Assembly: GCA_001972305.1 (NCBI GenBank)
Contig: BDDD01000173.1
Location: 703,326 to 767,325, forward strand
Direction: 5' to 3'
Source: Cephalotus follicularis
Taxonomy: Eukaryota > Streptophyta > Magnoliopsida > Oxalidales > Cephalotaceae
DNA: 64,000 bases
Below are positions 32,679 through 43,036 of the stretch, piece by piece. The notes below the pieces were generated by a model. The model saw only the letters and a list, made by a program, of their open reading frames with translations, was not told the DNA's origin and did no database searches. Positions within the stretch are counted from its first letter, which is position 1, and each line of letters begins with the position of its first letter. The position numbers were made by a program, and so were the translations under genes.

Positions 32679-33644
32679 TGTAACACCCCCGATTCAGAAC
32701 CAAGATCACTCCCGATTCAGGATCGGTGTGTCACACAAACTGAACTAAGAACATATCCAAGATCTTAATCTTGATCATCATCAACACGTGGTGGTTCTAA
32801 AAGTCTAAAAACATGTATAATCATGAAGCATAACTGAATCTGAAACATAATCTAAAAACTTTATCATAAACCAAAATGTCATAATCCAAAAACCACAATA
32901 CTGTTTAGATAACTGGACTATACACGACCATAACTCTACTAAAAACATAACCAGATCAAACTCCTAGATGATCCTCTGACATATTGTAACTCTCTCATCA
33001 CACTTGCCCATGCTGTCCCTGAAAACCTGCCGCATGGAAAACAAAAACGCGATTGAGCAAACCTCAGTACGGATATAGAATCATAAAATAGTTTACGAAC
33101 AATTTATGAAACAAATCAATTACGAAACAACATAAATACGAATCAAAATAGAACGGTTTACGAAACAAAACAGAACAGTTACGAATCATAACAGATCAGT
33201 TACGAATCATAACAAAACGAAACAAAACTGTATCCAAAACAAAACAGTTTACCAAAACGAACAAGTATCTGAAACAAAACAATACCATACTCAATACAGT
33301 ATCTGAAACGAACACGATACGATACAAAACATTTTACGAAATGAAACACTTTACGACACAGAATAGAATAATTTACGAACCAAAAGAAAACAGTTTCTGA
33401 ATAGTATAAAACAAACAGATTTCAGAACAAAACAAAACATTAAATGACAATTTGAAAGCAGTAAGATTTCAAAGTTAACTCAAAACAGAAATCTTAACCA
33501 ATAAAAATAGTTTAAAACATGCTTTGTAAACGCCCATAGAAAAACATATAACCAAGTTCATAACTTTGAAAACATAAAGCATACCTTTCCAAAACATAAG
33601 TTCCATAACTTTCGAAACATACAGGAAACCTTTTAAAACATAAG
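32679..33644 (-). mobile_element. Element F 5' LTR, truncated by D2
   Basis: It matches 27239-28215 closely, with single-base differences and small indels. It stops after AAAACATAAG, exactly where the D2 LTR begins. The remainder of this LTR is not found right of D2. Confidence 0.88.
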
Positions 33645-33809
33645 TGTAACGCCCGGTATTTTCCTGAATGTAATATTTTGAATTATGATGTAATCATTAA
33701 TCTTGAAGTAATGAGAATGTTGAGTTTAACCTCAAAAGAGGCTTGCAAACCCTAATTATGGACTTAAAAATGGAGTGTGTATGATAAAGCCTGAAACGGC
33801 GCAGTTTTG

Positions 33810-33965
33810 ACCAAAAGACATCGACGTCTTTTGGAAAGACGTCGACTCCTTTGTAAGCCAGGGCACACGTGAATGCATGGGCATGCACGTCGACTCGGGA
33901 AGGAAGCCTCGACACCTTCTTACCAACTGGAAAAGACATCGACGTCTAAGGGAAGACGTCGACGC
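33810..33965. repeat. GACGTCGACGTC-type cluster, D2
   Basis: About six units (CATCGACGTCTT, GACGTCGACTCC, CACGTCGACTC, GACGTCGACGCC) 165-320 bp from the LTR start. Confidence 0.88.
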
Positions 33966-34290
33966 CTTTTGTGCGAATGGAAAGCATGTTCTTCGTCGAC
34001 AGAACATCATGCAAGGGGGAATTGTTTAAAGGCTACCTAACGCCTTTTCTGGTGCGATTCAACGTGTTGTGCATTGCCAGGGATGCCCAGAACATGTCCT
34101 CACATGGAACATGCAGAGGAATCCTCACCTGCCATATGCCACCTGCAAAAAGGAAAGGAAGAAAATGAAAAAGAATAGGCAGAAAGAGAGAAAGTGGGAG
34201 AGATCTCAGGTTGGCCTGTGTAGAGACAAAAGAAAAAGGGCAGGAGGAAGCTATCTGCTTAATACCAACCCTCCCCACCTCTCTCTCTCG

Positions 34291-34300
34291 TTTTATAACA
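34291..34300 (+). promoter_or_regulatory. TATA-like box, D2
   Basis: TTTTATAACA lies between a CTCTCTCT and a GAGAGAGA tract, about 650 bp from the LTR start. The C 5' LTR has the same arrangement. It is a candidate promoter for family D. Confidence 0.45.
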
Positions 34301-34444
34301 CCAGAAGTGAGAGAGAGAATTGGACAGTGTGTATTCCTCCATTGTTGAGTTGCTTGGAGCTTAAAGGTTGAGTTCGTGTGTAGCAGTTGCTAAGGGATCT
34401 TGGAGCTGCTGGTAGACAGAACGTGGAGTACAAAAAGAGGTGGA

Positions 34445-34478
34445 CTTTCGATTTCTAACTTGAAATCAAAGGTAGGGG
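34445..34478 (+). promoter_or_regulatory. TAACTT-loop hairpin and GGTAGGGG (D2)
   Basis: CTTTCGATTTC (34445-34455) pairs with GAAATCAAAGG (34462-34472), 10 of 11 positions, around the loop TAACTT. GGTAGGGG follows at 34471. Confidence 0.6.
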
Positions 34479-34569
34479 AAAGTGATGAATTTATATATGC
34501 ATTTTTGAGTTCTAAGTTAAGGTATACCATGGTGAATTGCATGTTATTGAATGGATTGAGATTCTGGAC

Positions 34570-34680
34570 GCGCTAATAACTTGTTGATTATTAGCCATCG
34601 TGCTAATAACTTGTTGATTACTCGCCACTGTGCTAGTAACTTGCTGTTGGTTTAGCCGCCGTGCTAAACAACTTATTGGA
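34570..34680 (+). repeat. About 30-bp imperfect tandem repeats, D2
   Basis: Units start GCGCTAATAACTTG, GTGCTAATAACTTG, GTGCTAGTAACTTG and GTGCTAAACAACTT. The array begins right at the breakpoint of the internal deletion. Confidence 0.75.
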
Positions 34681-34949
34681 CTTGCTCCCAGGGGTGGAGT
34701 AAGAGTGCATGACGTTGGGGCCAGGAGGTGGCGACGGTCATGACGATTGGATTGTCTGGTTCCTTTTTGGGAACATATTTGTTGCTTGTGTTGATATAAC
34801 TTATGAGTTATACTTGTACCGTGAGCATATATATATTTTTATGAGAAAAATATATTTACTTGGAAATTTCATGTCATCCTGCATCATTATGCATTCATTC
34901 ATGGCACTCATTATCTTATGACTTGAACTGTGTTTATGGGTTTATTCAC

Positions 34950-34974
34950 TTAGCCGAGTGAGGACAAAGGCTAA
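34950..34974 (+). promoter_or_regulatory. TTAGCC/GGCTAA leader hairpin (D2)
   Basis: A six-bp stem with loop GAGTGAGGACAAA, 370 nt before the LTR end, as in A and B. Confidence 0.55.
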
Positions 34975-35179
34975 CCCCTACTGTAACAGATTGATGGAGT
35001 GGTCTTGATGTGGAGCATGCAAGGAGATTTAAAGAGAAGACTTGTTATTTTCTCTTAATATTGGATTATTAAACATTTATCATGTTATTTGGTTTTGTAA
35101 CATTGGATAATTGTTATCTTGTATTGTATCTTTTATCACGCTCCGTTTGGGCGATCAACCGTTATGTTTGGTTTATCGG

Positions 35180-35207
35180 ACATCACGTAGTATGGGATGC
35201 GTGATGT
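35180..35207 (+). promoter_or_regulatory. TAGTATGGGATG-loop hairpin (D2)
   Basis: ACATCACG (35180-35187) pairs perfectly with CGTGATGT (35200-35207) around TAGTATGGGATG. It ends 137 nt before the LTR terminus. Confidence 0.68.
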
Positions 35208-35344
35208 GTTCGGCTTGTATTTGATGCTTCCGCAGGTTGTTAATGGTTTTGGAAAGTTTTAAATTCATGGTAATTTTTGTATAAGCCGGATTTATATGTT
35301 GATTGCTTTACCACTTTTATGTTGTTGAAAGACGGGGTGTGACA

Positions 35345-35785
35345 TGCACCCAAACGCTTTGGAGCTGCGAGCTTGGACCGATCGGAGTTGACAACAAAGA
35401 GATTTAAAGACAGAGAGCGATTTGACGGCTAAAATGGTGATGCAGATGAAAGAGAGAGAGCAATGGCAATGCAGATGAAAGAGAGACGAGGATGAAGATG
35501 TAAAATAAAAAATAAAGCGAACTCTGTAAAAGGAACAAATCAAAAGTAGCATAAATTCGAAATGAGTAAAATCCCGACCGCCATAGCGGTCGGTAAAAAA
35601 TAATAGCGGTCGGGAAACAAAAATAAATATTAATATTGTTAAATTTGGAATTGCCGACCGCTTAAGCGGTCGGAAATTCCAAAAAAAATGCGGTTGCCGA
35701 TGGAATAGCAACACGTGTTCACTTGCAGACATTTACCGACCACTAACGGTCGGCAAAGCGGTCGGGAAATGTCCTTTTCTAGTAC
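35345..35785. mobile_element. CACTA-type DNA transposon end (truncated)
   Basis: The right boundary TTCTAGTACTG resembles, in reverse complement (CAGTACTAGAAAA), the CACTA terminal consensus CACTACxAGAAAA. The 200 bp inside it carry repeated sub-terminal motifs GCGGTCGG/CCGACCGC (about 35574-35770) in both orientations, as in plant CACTA elements, where they are thought to bind the transposase. The left part and any transposase are missing. It lies between D2 and a copia integrase fragment. Confidence 0.65.
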
Positions 35786-35786
35786 T

Positions 35787-36094
35787 GTTTGTGACGCATG
35801 TCAATACGGAAAACAAACTAGAGCTTCATTTAAAAGCAAAGACATTGTATCAACAACTAGGCCATTGTAACTTTTGCATATAGACTTGTTTGGTCCAATA
35901 GATATTAGAAGTCTAGGTGGTAAATCATATGCCATGGTCATAGTAGACGATTATTCTAGATATACATGGACTATTTTCCTAGCCCATAAAAATGATTCCT
36001 TTAAAGAATTTTCATTTTTTCGTAAAATCGTTAAAAATGAAAAGGACACTTCTATTTCTAAAATTAGAAGTGATCATGGAAAAGACGCTCGAGA
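35787..36094 (+). pseudogene. Copia integrase fragment (probably element S)
   Basis: The zinc-finger end CDACQYGKQTRASF is followed by a TAA within the conserved PLxLLHIDLFGP block. The core LGGKSYAMVIVDDYSRYTWTIFL then gives the first catalytic Asp (in HIDLFGP) and IRSDHGK the second. Homology ends at 36094, at the broken edge of H. The rest of integrase, all RT and most of RNase H are absent. Element S resumes after H at 41218, so both pieces may be one copy with a deletion. Confidence 0.82.
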
Positions 36095-37504
36095 ATCAGA
36101 ATCAGCGTCTAGCTTCTCATGAATGTTCCACAAATCAGCATCACTATGTTGAGCAGTCAAAATACGCTCGAGAAGTTCCGGTTGTGCTCTCATACTTGCC
36201 ACAATCACTCCTCGGGAAACCATGAACGGATTCCATCTCTGAAACTCCTCCAACAGATTCCACTGTGAAACCATAGCTCCAGCAATCATCGCCTTGCGAC
36301 TCAGCGCATCAGACACTACATTTTCCTTTCCCGGGTTGTATTGTATTTTGCAGTTGTAGTCATTGAAGAACTCCACCCATCGCCTTTGTCTCATATTGAG
36401 CTCCTTCTAGGAAAACAAATATTTTAAGCTCTTGTGGTCAGTAAAGATTTCAAACTGAGCTCCATAGAGATAGTGCCTCCATTTCTGCAAGGCAAATACT
36501 ATGGCCGCCAACTCTAGATCGTGTACGGGATAGTTTTCCTCGTACGGCTTCAACTTTCTCGATGCGTATGCAATCGCCCTGCCATGTTGCATAAGAACGC
36601 ATCCCAATCCTTTCCCAGAAGCATCAGTGTAGACAGTAAATCCTTCATTACCCTTCGGTACTGCCAACACTGGAGCCGAAACCAACCGACTCTTCAACTC
36701 TTGGAAACTTGCCTCACAAGACTCGTCCCACACAAAACTAGACTTCTTCTGAGTCAACTGTGTCAGTGGTGCAGCAAGTTTCGAGAATCCCTTGATGAAT
36801 CTGCGGTAATAGCCAGCCAATCCCAAGAATCTACGCACCTCCATAACATTCCTCGGTTTGGGCCAATCAACAATGCTTTCAATCTTCGAAGGATCCACTG
36901 ACAATCCTTCACTCGACACGATGTGACCTAAGAAAGTCACATGATCCAGCCAAAATTCGCACTTGCTGAATTTGTCGTACAACTGTTCCTTCCGCAGTGT
37001 CTGCAATACAATCTTCAAGTGCTGCCTGTGTTCCTCAACGCTCTCTGAGTAGATCAGGATGTCATCTAAGAATATCACAACAAACTGATCAAGATAAGGT
37101 TGGAACACTCTCTTCATCAGACACATACAGGCTGCAGGAGCATTAGTCAAACCAAACGGCAGTATCAAAAACTCGTAGTGCCCATATTTGGTTTGAAATG
37201 CAGTCTTCTCCACATCACCTTCTTGGATCCTCAATTGATGATAGCCTGTTCTTAGGTCAGGCTTGGAGAATACAGTTGAGCCTTGCAATTGGTCGAACAA
37301 CTCCTCAATATGTGGCAGAGGATATTTGTTCTTCACCGTCACCTGATTTAGCATCCTGTAATCAATGCATAGCCGCATCGATCCATCCTTCTTTTCCACA
37401 ACCAGAACCGGTGCTCTCCACGGTGACACACTCGGTCTGATAAAACCCTTGTCAAGATAATCCTGTAGCTGAACCTTCAACTCTTTCAGTTCGGTAGGAG
37501 CCAT
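36095..37504 (-). pseudogene. Element H reverse transcriptase-RNase H, 3'-truncated
   Basis: A-family pol on the minus strand. RT runs from 37500 ([20 protein letters not shown]) through [27 protein letters not shown] and [13 protein letters not shown] to catalytic FLDDILIYS (aspartates at 37061-37066). RNase H includes [10 protein letters not shown] and [12 protein letters not shown], then a TAG near 36406 where I has CAG. The frame reopens ([10 protein letters not shown]) and reaches the RNase H-integrase junction before ending at about 36098. Integrase and the 3' LTR are lost. Confidence 0.9.
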
Positions 37505-38372
37505 TCGGTACGGTGCTCTGGATATAGGAGCAGTTCAGATCATCTTTGATACTGAACTCTCACTATCGGGATCGCACTATTATCGATTATCGCATTGGTC
37601 AGCATGCAATCACTAGTTGGAGAATTCTCCTCCAAACACACGTGTACACAACAGTAATACAATGCAAGTCATACAGAAATCATGATGTAACGAATGAGTA
37701 TGTGACCCTAAGGTCAACCAATACACTAGCATTTATATATCTCATATCAGTTATATCTTATTGGGTAAGTATAACTTTACCTTGCATGATTCTTTTGCCG
37801 GTATCTCCTCGCAGTTGAGCAGTCGTACCGCTTCCACCAGCTCCGTCATTACTTGGTTGAGTTTTCATACGGGGACACTCTCTCATGAAGTGATCAGACG
37901 AACCACGTCTCAGCCACTTTCCTGTCTTCTTCCAGCAATTCGTTTCCTCATGATTTGGACGACCACAAAATTTACATCCTCCAAAATTTGGACTGCGGCT
38001 TCGGATTGAAGTTCTGGAACGAGAAGTATCTCGAGTGGTAGTTTGTCAAGGCTGTTTGGAAGCTCGCCTAGCCCGTCCAGAAGGTTGTCTAACCTGTTGT
38101 GATTGAACATATAACCGCCGCATTCCCTCCATGTGAGCGGCATTAGCAGTCATCTGTTGTCGGATGAAATCGGTCATCCATTCCACGTTCGCCGTATTGG
38201 CTTGCATCTGCTGTTGAAATAGGTCAGCCATGCGGTCAAAGTTACTCTTCTCGTCATGCGCTGGAGGAATGTTCACTCCCTCATTCATTGGCGGAACATT
38301 TTCAGGTACCGACGGAGCATTACTCCCCTCGTCGGATCCACGTCTTACCCATCTACCACTCCGTAAGTCCAT
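37505..38372 (-). pseudogene. gag: Element H gag-protease remnant with shared deletion
   Basis: The minus-strand start is ATG 38370-38372 (MDLRSGRWVRRGSDEG). The gag N-terminus runs through PPAHDEKSNFDRMADLFQQQMQAN to RRASKQP, then TGA. Right after this comes TTTRDTSRSRTS and the first zinc knuckle CKFCGRPNHEETNC: the whole central gag domain present in A (about 2280-2850) is missing. The protease motif is VDLRVTYSFV instead of IDPGATHSFI, so the DSGA/DPGA core is lost, and the protease-RT linker is short and full of stops. Element I has the same junction and the same altered motif. Confidence 0.85.
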
Positions 38373-38461
38373 TCGGTTTCCTATATGGAATGACATAATC
38401 GTTAGGAAACAATTCAGTCAAATTTCTGAGAAACTTATCCCAGCTAGCATATATGTAATAT

Positions 38462-38473
38462 GCTCTGATACCA
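38462..38473 (-). promoter_or_regulatory. Primer-binding site, element H
   Basis: On the minus strand TGGTATCAGAGC, next to the LTR end at 38477. Confidence 0.92.
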
Positions 38474-38623
38474 TGCTGTCACACCCCGTTATTCGGTTCC
38501 ATACCATTAAGACAAGCATATATGGTGATATCAGTATTAAACATACATTCCAGCATTTCATTCAACAGTAAAATAAACAATATGCGGAAGCAGTCAATAA
38601 GCCGGAATATAAATACAAGTCGT

Positions 38624-38649
38624 CCGCACGCATCCCATACTACGTGCGG
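38624..38649 (-). promoter_or_regulatory. TAGTATGGGATG-loop hairpin (H)
   Basis: On the minus strand CCGCACG-TAGTATGGGATG-CGTGCGG: a perfect 7-bp, GC-rich stem. This is the family A form. Confidence 0.68.
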
Positions 38650-39762
38650 GTATAAGTCAAATATTATCCTTAACATAAGGAAAAACAACATAAATGAGGT
38701 ATGATCCGTTCATTACAATTACAGTACACAACAAAAATAAAACCCTTAAAGCGACAAAAGTAGAAGCTCTCCAAGCTTCAACAGCAACTCCAACATCTTC
38801 GCTCAATCTGAAATTGTAGGGGGTTAGCCGTTGTCCTCACTTGGCTAAGTAGGAAGATAATGCATGCTAAGGAATATATGAATGCAACATGTATGACAGT
38901 TTATATAAAATAACATTTGAATGTTCCAATATATATAAGCAACCAAGCCAAGTGGCCATAGACAATACATATGCAAGAATACCGCACAAGGGTACAATCA
39001 ATTCATACAATGGTTGGGTGTCACCGGTCGCTAACTCCTAGCACCTACGGTGCACCACCTAACTATCACCTTCACTCCGAAGATGACAGGCAGGTAATAT
39101 TTACTACCGGCGTTGGCGGGTAGTTTAACAAATAAGATCTGCAATGCAGACAGTTTGGGTGATGCTCTGGCCAACTCCTGGCACCCAGAATCACATCCGT
39201 AGTCATTGATATCCTCCATCACTAACTACGACAGTAAACATAGACAAACAATTCAAGCGGTTCAACAGTGATATTACATATATCAATAGTATGATATATT
39301 AAGATGTTTCTTTATAACATATACTATTTCAGTGATCGTACATCTCATGTGAGGAAAACGATATCAGTACAGTAGTGGTTTCCAGATGAGGAAACAAAAT
39401 AGTAGGTACCTCTCATATAGGAGGAATTCAGTAGTTCTTTTAGGTAAAAGTGTTCATTTGAAATGATAGGATAATATCATGTGTTGTGCATATAGCACAT
39501 AGTTGTTCCACCTTTGGAACATGAAAATAGTAGGTTTATAACAATAATTAAAGGCAGTAGCAATTCAAGGAATCACAAGACAATAGCATTTCTTAGTCAA
39601 TTCATATGCAACTTTCCCTAGAAGTGAGTACATTGTTTAATCTTGAAATGTAATTGTATATGAGGCTAGGATTAACTGTTCTAGTCATCCAAATGGAAGC
39701 CAAGTTCATTACATTCAAAATTGAGGCCTTAACAGGACTTATATCAGCAAAATTTCCCAGAA

Positions 39763-39883
39763 CAGTCGGCTGCCGTCAAGAATAGCCGACTGCCTTGGTT
39801 GAGTAGTCGACTGCTTTGCCTTGGCAGTCGACTGGATAGGTTGAGTAGTTGACTGCCATGAGGAGCAGTCGACTGCTTCTGCC
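39763..39883. repeat. CAGTCGACTG cluster 2, H LTR
   Basis: Six units at about 20-22-bp spacing, some decayed (CAGTCGGCTG, AGCCGACTGC, AGTTGACTGC), in the region after the presumed transcription start. Confidence 0.9.
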
Positions 39884-40914
39884 CAGAAAATGCAGGCAGT
39901 AGCAGTTTGCAATTTCCAATCTATAATACCAATCAATTTCAACACATGTAAACATGCAGAAAATAGACATACACAATATGCATACTATATCTTCCATAAC
40001 ATATCATTACCCCTACCTTAAATCGCTATCCCAAGATATCTTTCTCTTTAAGTTTTCCAAGCTTTCACCAACCAATCCTTCAAATCCAGCAAGAATAATC
40101 TATACATGCATGTTTATGGACACATGCATTAGTACCAGAAGATTTCTAATTATCATATACGATTACTACTTCAACAGTAGTTTATTACCAAATCCATCAA
40201 GTCATAAACTCCCATTTTACAACTTCCTTTGAACTCTATGTCAACTAGTATTCAAACTCGGATTCATTGATCTTAAGTGTGTTGACAGAAGATGCATATT
40301 TACATTTAGGAAACCAGTAAGCATATCCTGACCTTAACATCAACTATAATCAAATCTAGAGGTTATAGTCATCAATTACACTTGATCCAATTACAATTTC
40401 CATTTCAATTCTAGAATCTGTTATCTTTAATTATGTTAACAGAAGGTATCCAATATTCTCCTAGTTACATTTTCATCATAACAACATAGAATTCAGATTG
40501 AGAACTTTCCCAGAGACCAAAGCTTCAAAGTTCCTTCTTGAGCTTTCTAAATCCTCAATGCAAGCTCCATTGATCTTTTGCACACTCTCACTTCACTCAG
40601 TGTTTTTCCAACACACAGACAGCTTATGGACAGCTGATATAAAGGTTAGGAACCTTTGAATTCGCCAGAGCATTTACTCAGCTCCTCTCACTCCTTCTCT
40701 CTCTCACATGCATTCTTCTTTCTCCCTTCATTCTATCTCTTTCTTACCTTTCTCTTCTTTCCATTCTGTTTTGAAGGTTGCAGGAGGATAGAAGACATGC
40801 AAGCATACCTTTTTGCATGCTCTGGCATCTCCTGTCTCGTGTGACACCTGCCCACCATGCAATCCCCCTTTGATTTAGTCCAACAGGCCTACACAGGCAC
40901 CTGTTCTGTACCGA

Positions 40915-41045
40915 TCCAGTCGACTGGATGCATTGGCCAGTCGACTATCCACAACACGCATCAGGCAGTCGACTGCTCCCCCGTGACAGTCGGTTGCCCC
41001 TTCATAAACCAGACAGTCTACTTCCCCTGTGTGGTAGTCGGCTGT
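40915..41045. repeat. CAGTCGACTG cluster 1, H LTR
   Basis: Six units (CAGTCGACTGG, CAGTCGACTATCC, CAGTCGACTGCTC, CAGTCGGTTG, CAGTCTACTT, AGTCGGCTGT) 170-300 bp from the LTR start, upstream of the presumed TATA. Confidence 0.9.
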
Positions 41046-41217
41046 CAATGTTTGTTTTAGGGTTTCTTAAGTTTGATTTTCACCCAAATTGCATCTCCAT
41101 TCATCCCAAGAAATTACTAAACACAATTTTTATGATAATTGGACATCGAATTCAAATGAGTGCACATTTTATTAATAAAAATTATAACGTACACGAATTG
41201 AATTTGCGGTTATTACA

Positions 41218-41440
41218 ACACTAGTGCAATATGTTTAGGGAAAACCCCCGAACTTCACTCTAGAACTAAACACAATGACATAAGATATCATTTTATAAAA
41301 GACCACATTGAGAAATGAGACATAGAATTAGCCTTCGTTCTGACTCAAGAACAAGTCGCGGACATTTTTACAAAACCTTTAGACGAACAATCTTTCTCCA
41401 AATTTAGAATGGAATTAGGTTTGTGTGAAATTGAATGATT
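41218..41440 (+). pseudogene. Element S: copia RNase H C-terminus
   Basis: The conserved end of copia pol in one frame: RTKHNDIRYHFIKDHIEK, a stop, then DIELAFVLTQEQVADIFTKPLDEQ and a terminal TGA after LGLCEIE. Only the last roughly 70 codons are present; the left side is cut by element H. The spacing to the env-like ORF downstream fits a Sirevirus-type copia element. Confidence 0.85.
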
Positions 41441-41549
41441 AATATGATTTTAAGCTTATATGTTCTTTCTTAAATTGCTTGTATATTGAGTGTTGCATCA
41501 TTTGCATTCACTCATACGCGTTTACGAAAAATTGGCAGAAAACAGAGCA

Positions 41550-41690
41550 AAGCGCCGACGCATGGAATTAAAGCGTCAGTGCTTTACACTAAAATTAGGG
41601 CTCGAATTTGGGAAATTGAGCAAAGCGCCGATGCTTCACTCGACTCCGTCGACACTTTAATCGCAGTTTAAAACAAAATCCGTCGATGGT
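41550..41690. repeat. GCGCCGACGC/GCGTCGAC cluster upstream of the env-like ORF
   Basis: About five units (AGCGCCGACGCATGG, AAAGCGTCAGTGC, AAGCGCCGATGC, CCGTCGACAC, CCGTCGATGG) between the pol stop and the ATG at 41804. This is the only cluster outside an LTR that can be tied to a defined element. Confidence 0.75.
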
Positions 41691-41803
41691 CAACCCATTT
41701 TACCCCTAAAATCTCAAATCCATAACTCAAAAACTCTGTCTCTGGCGATTTCAAACCCCCTTTCTGCCAAAAATCGTTATTAAACCTCAAACAATCGCCA
41801 AAT

Positions 41804-43036
41804 ATGCCTAAAACCAAGAACATTGAAGCTGGGGAACGGTCTAGAGAGAAGAGGAAGTCGGTTGGACGCAAGGGCAAAGGTGGAACCTCACTGCCAGCCA
41901 CACCAGAGGCAACTCCTTCACTCCCAAGGTATCCCGAATCCTACTTCAATCACAAAATACTAGTTGGCAAAGTGTTAGACTTTGATTTTTGCCACAATGA
42001 GGGTTTCCCCATTGTTGAGTTGTTAAGTGCACAAGGGTTAGAACCCTTATTTTCAATTAATTTGCCTAGCTATCCAGAGCTAATCAAGGAATTTTATGTT
42101 CACATACTAGCTACGTCTAGGGTAGATTTAACAACAAAAGTTAAGAATTCGGAAATAGCATTTGATGAGTCAACTTTATCAAATATTCTAGGCATCCCCT
42201 GTGAAGGTCCAAGAGGTTGGAATCAAAGGAATTGGTTGATAAATGAAAATTTTGACAAAGAAGAATGCGTCAAGTTGCTATTCAGAGAAAATGCTGACTT
42301 TATGCAATGAATGTACACTAGGAACCTTAGCCTACACCATAGGTTCCTACATCGTGCTGTCTACACACACATTTTTCCTAAGGCTGGTGGGTTCGATGAG
42401 GTAACACACATGGATGCTTATACTATGTATCACCTCATCACTGGAAAAAAGATTAGTGTGCCCTACCTAATAATCAACCATATGCACACAATTCACAATA
42501 GAGAGAATGCCAGACTAGCATACAGCAACATCATCACCAAAATCCTTCTATACTTTGAAATTGACCTCACTGAAGAGATACATCACCCCCTCCAAAGTGT
42601 AGATAAGCTAGGCAAAGGAACCCTAGGAAGAATGGGGTTTAAAAAGCACAAGCGGCTTGGAACTTGGATCCCAAGAGAAGAAGACTCGACTAGAGTCGTT
42701 GAAGAAGAAGGAGAAGCAGAAATGGGTGATGAAGCTCAAAATGAACCAAGAGAGCCCCAAGTTGAGCAAACACCGGATATCAATATACCAAGAACCAAAC
42801 TCGAAGAAATCTTGTATGCAACTAAAGACCTACAGCAAAATTTCCAAGAAATGAAAGTGAATGTTCAATCTGTTGAAAGAAGTCAAAAGAGGATGGCAAA
42901 GAAATTTGCAGAAACTGGGATAATTGGCTATGAAGGCCTCATTTCCTCCTCTTCGAGCCACGACGACGATGACATTCACCGAGATGATGCAGCAACCGAT
43001 GACTTGGAGGGAGATATGGGTGGAGATAATGAAGAC
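41804..43036 (+). pseudogene. Element S: Sirevirus env-like (third) ORF, interrupted
   Basis: The ORF downstream of pol in Sirevirus-type copia elements, of unproven function, often called env-like. It begins MPKTKNIEAGERSREKRK, a basic leader. The middle has the family pattern of a folded N-terminal region (SYFNHKILVGK, FYVHILATSR, EIAFDESTLSNILGIP). TGA at 42308-42310 breaks the frame after 168 codons; the same frame then stays open from 42311 (MYTRNLSLHHRFLH). The C-terminal part is acidic (VEEEGEAEMGDE) with a heptad-like stretch (about 42790-42910) and a Ser/Asp-rich tail. I see no signal peptide and no clear membrane segment. Element I is inserted at 43036, and the frame resumes at 52297. 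Confidence 0.8.
43032..43036. repeat. Target site duplication of element I, left copy
   Basis: AAGAC immediately before the LTR terminus TGTCACACC at 43037; it equals 52292-52296. Confidence 0.9.

Larger units (their letters stand above)
33645..35344 (+). mobile_element. D2: D-family LTR with internal deletion
   Basis: It starts TGTAACGCCCGG at 33645 and ends GGGTGTGACA at 35344, so both termini are present. Compared with the C 5' LTR it lacks about 740 bp between GAGATTCTGGAC and GCGCTAATAAC (near 34570), which removes cluster 2. The flanking 5-mers (ATAAG and TGCAC) differ, so it is not a simple solo LTR with target duplication; a recombination or deletion joined different flanks. Confidence 0.88.
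38477..41217 (-). mobile_element. Element H 5' LTR (complete)
   Basis: On the minus strand from TGTAATAACCGC at 41217 to GGGGTGTGACA at 38477, 2741 bp, the same layout as I. On the minus strand it holds cluster 1 (40915-41045), a TTTATATCAG TATA-like site near 40635, cluster 2 (39763-39883), GGAGT-loop hairpins near 39025-39045 and 39170-39185, a perfect TTAGCC hairpin (38824-38848) and a perfect TAGTATGGGATG hairpin (38624-38649). Confidence 0.92.

Noticed and set aside
35292-35732. 146-codon minus-strand ORF across D2 end and the CACTA piece
   Set aside because: It spans two unrelated mobile elements, so it is a chance frame.
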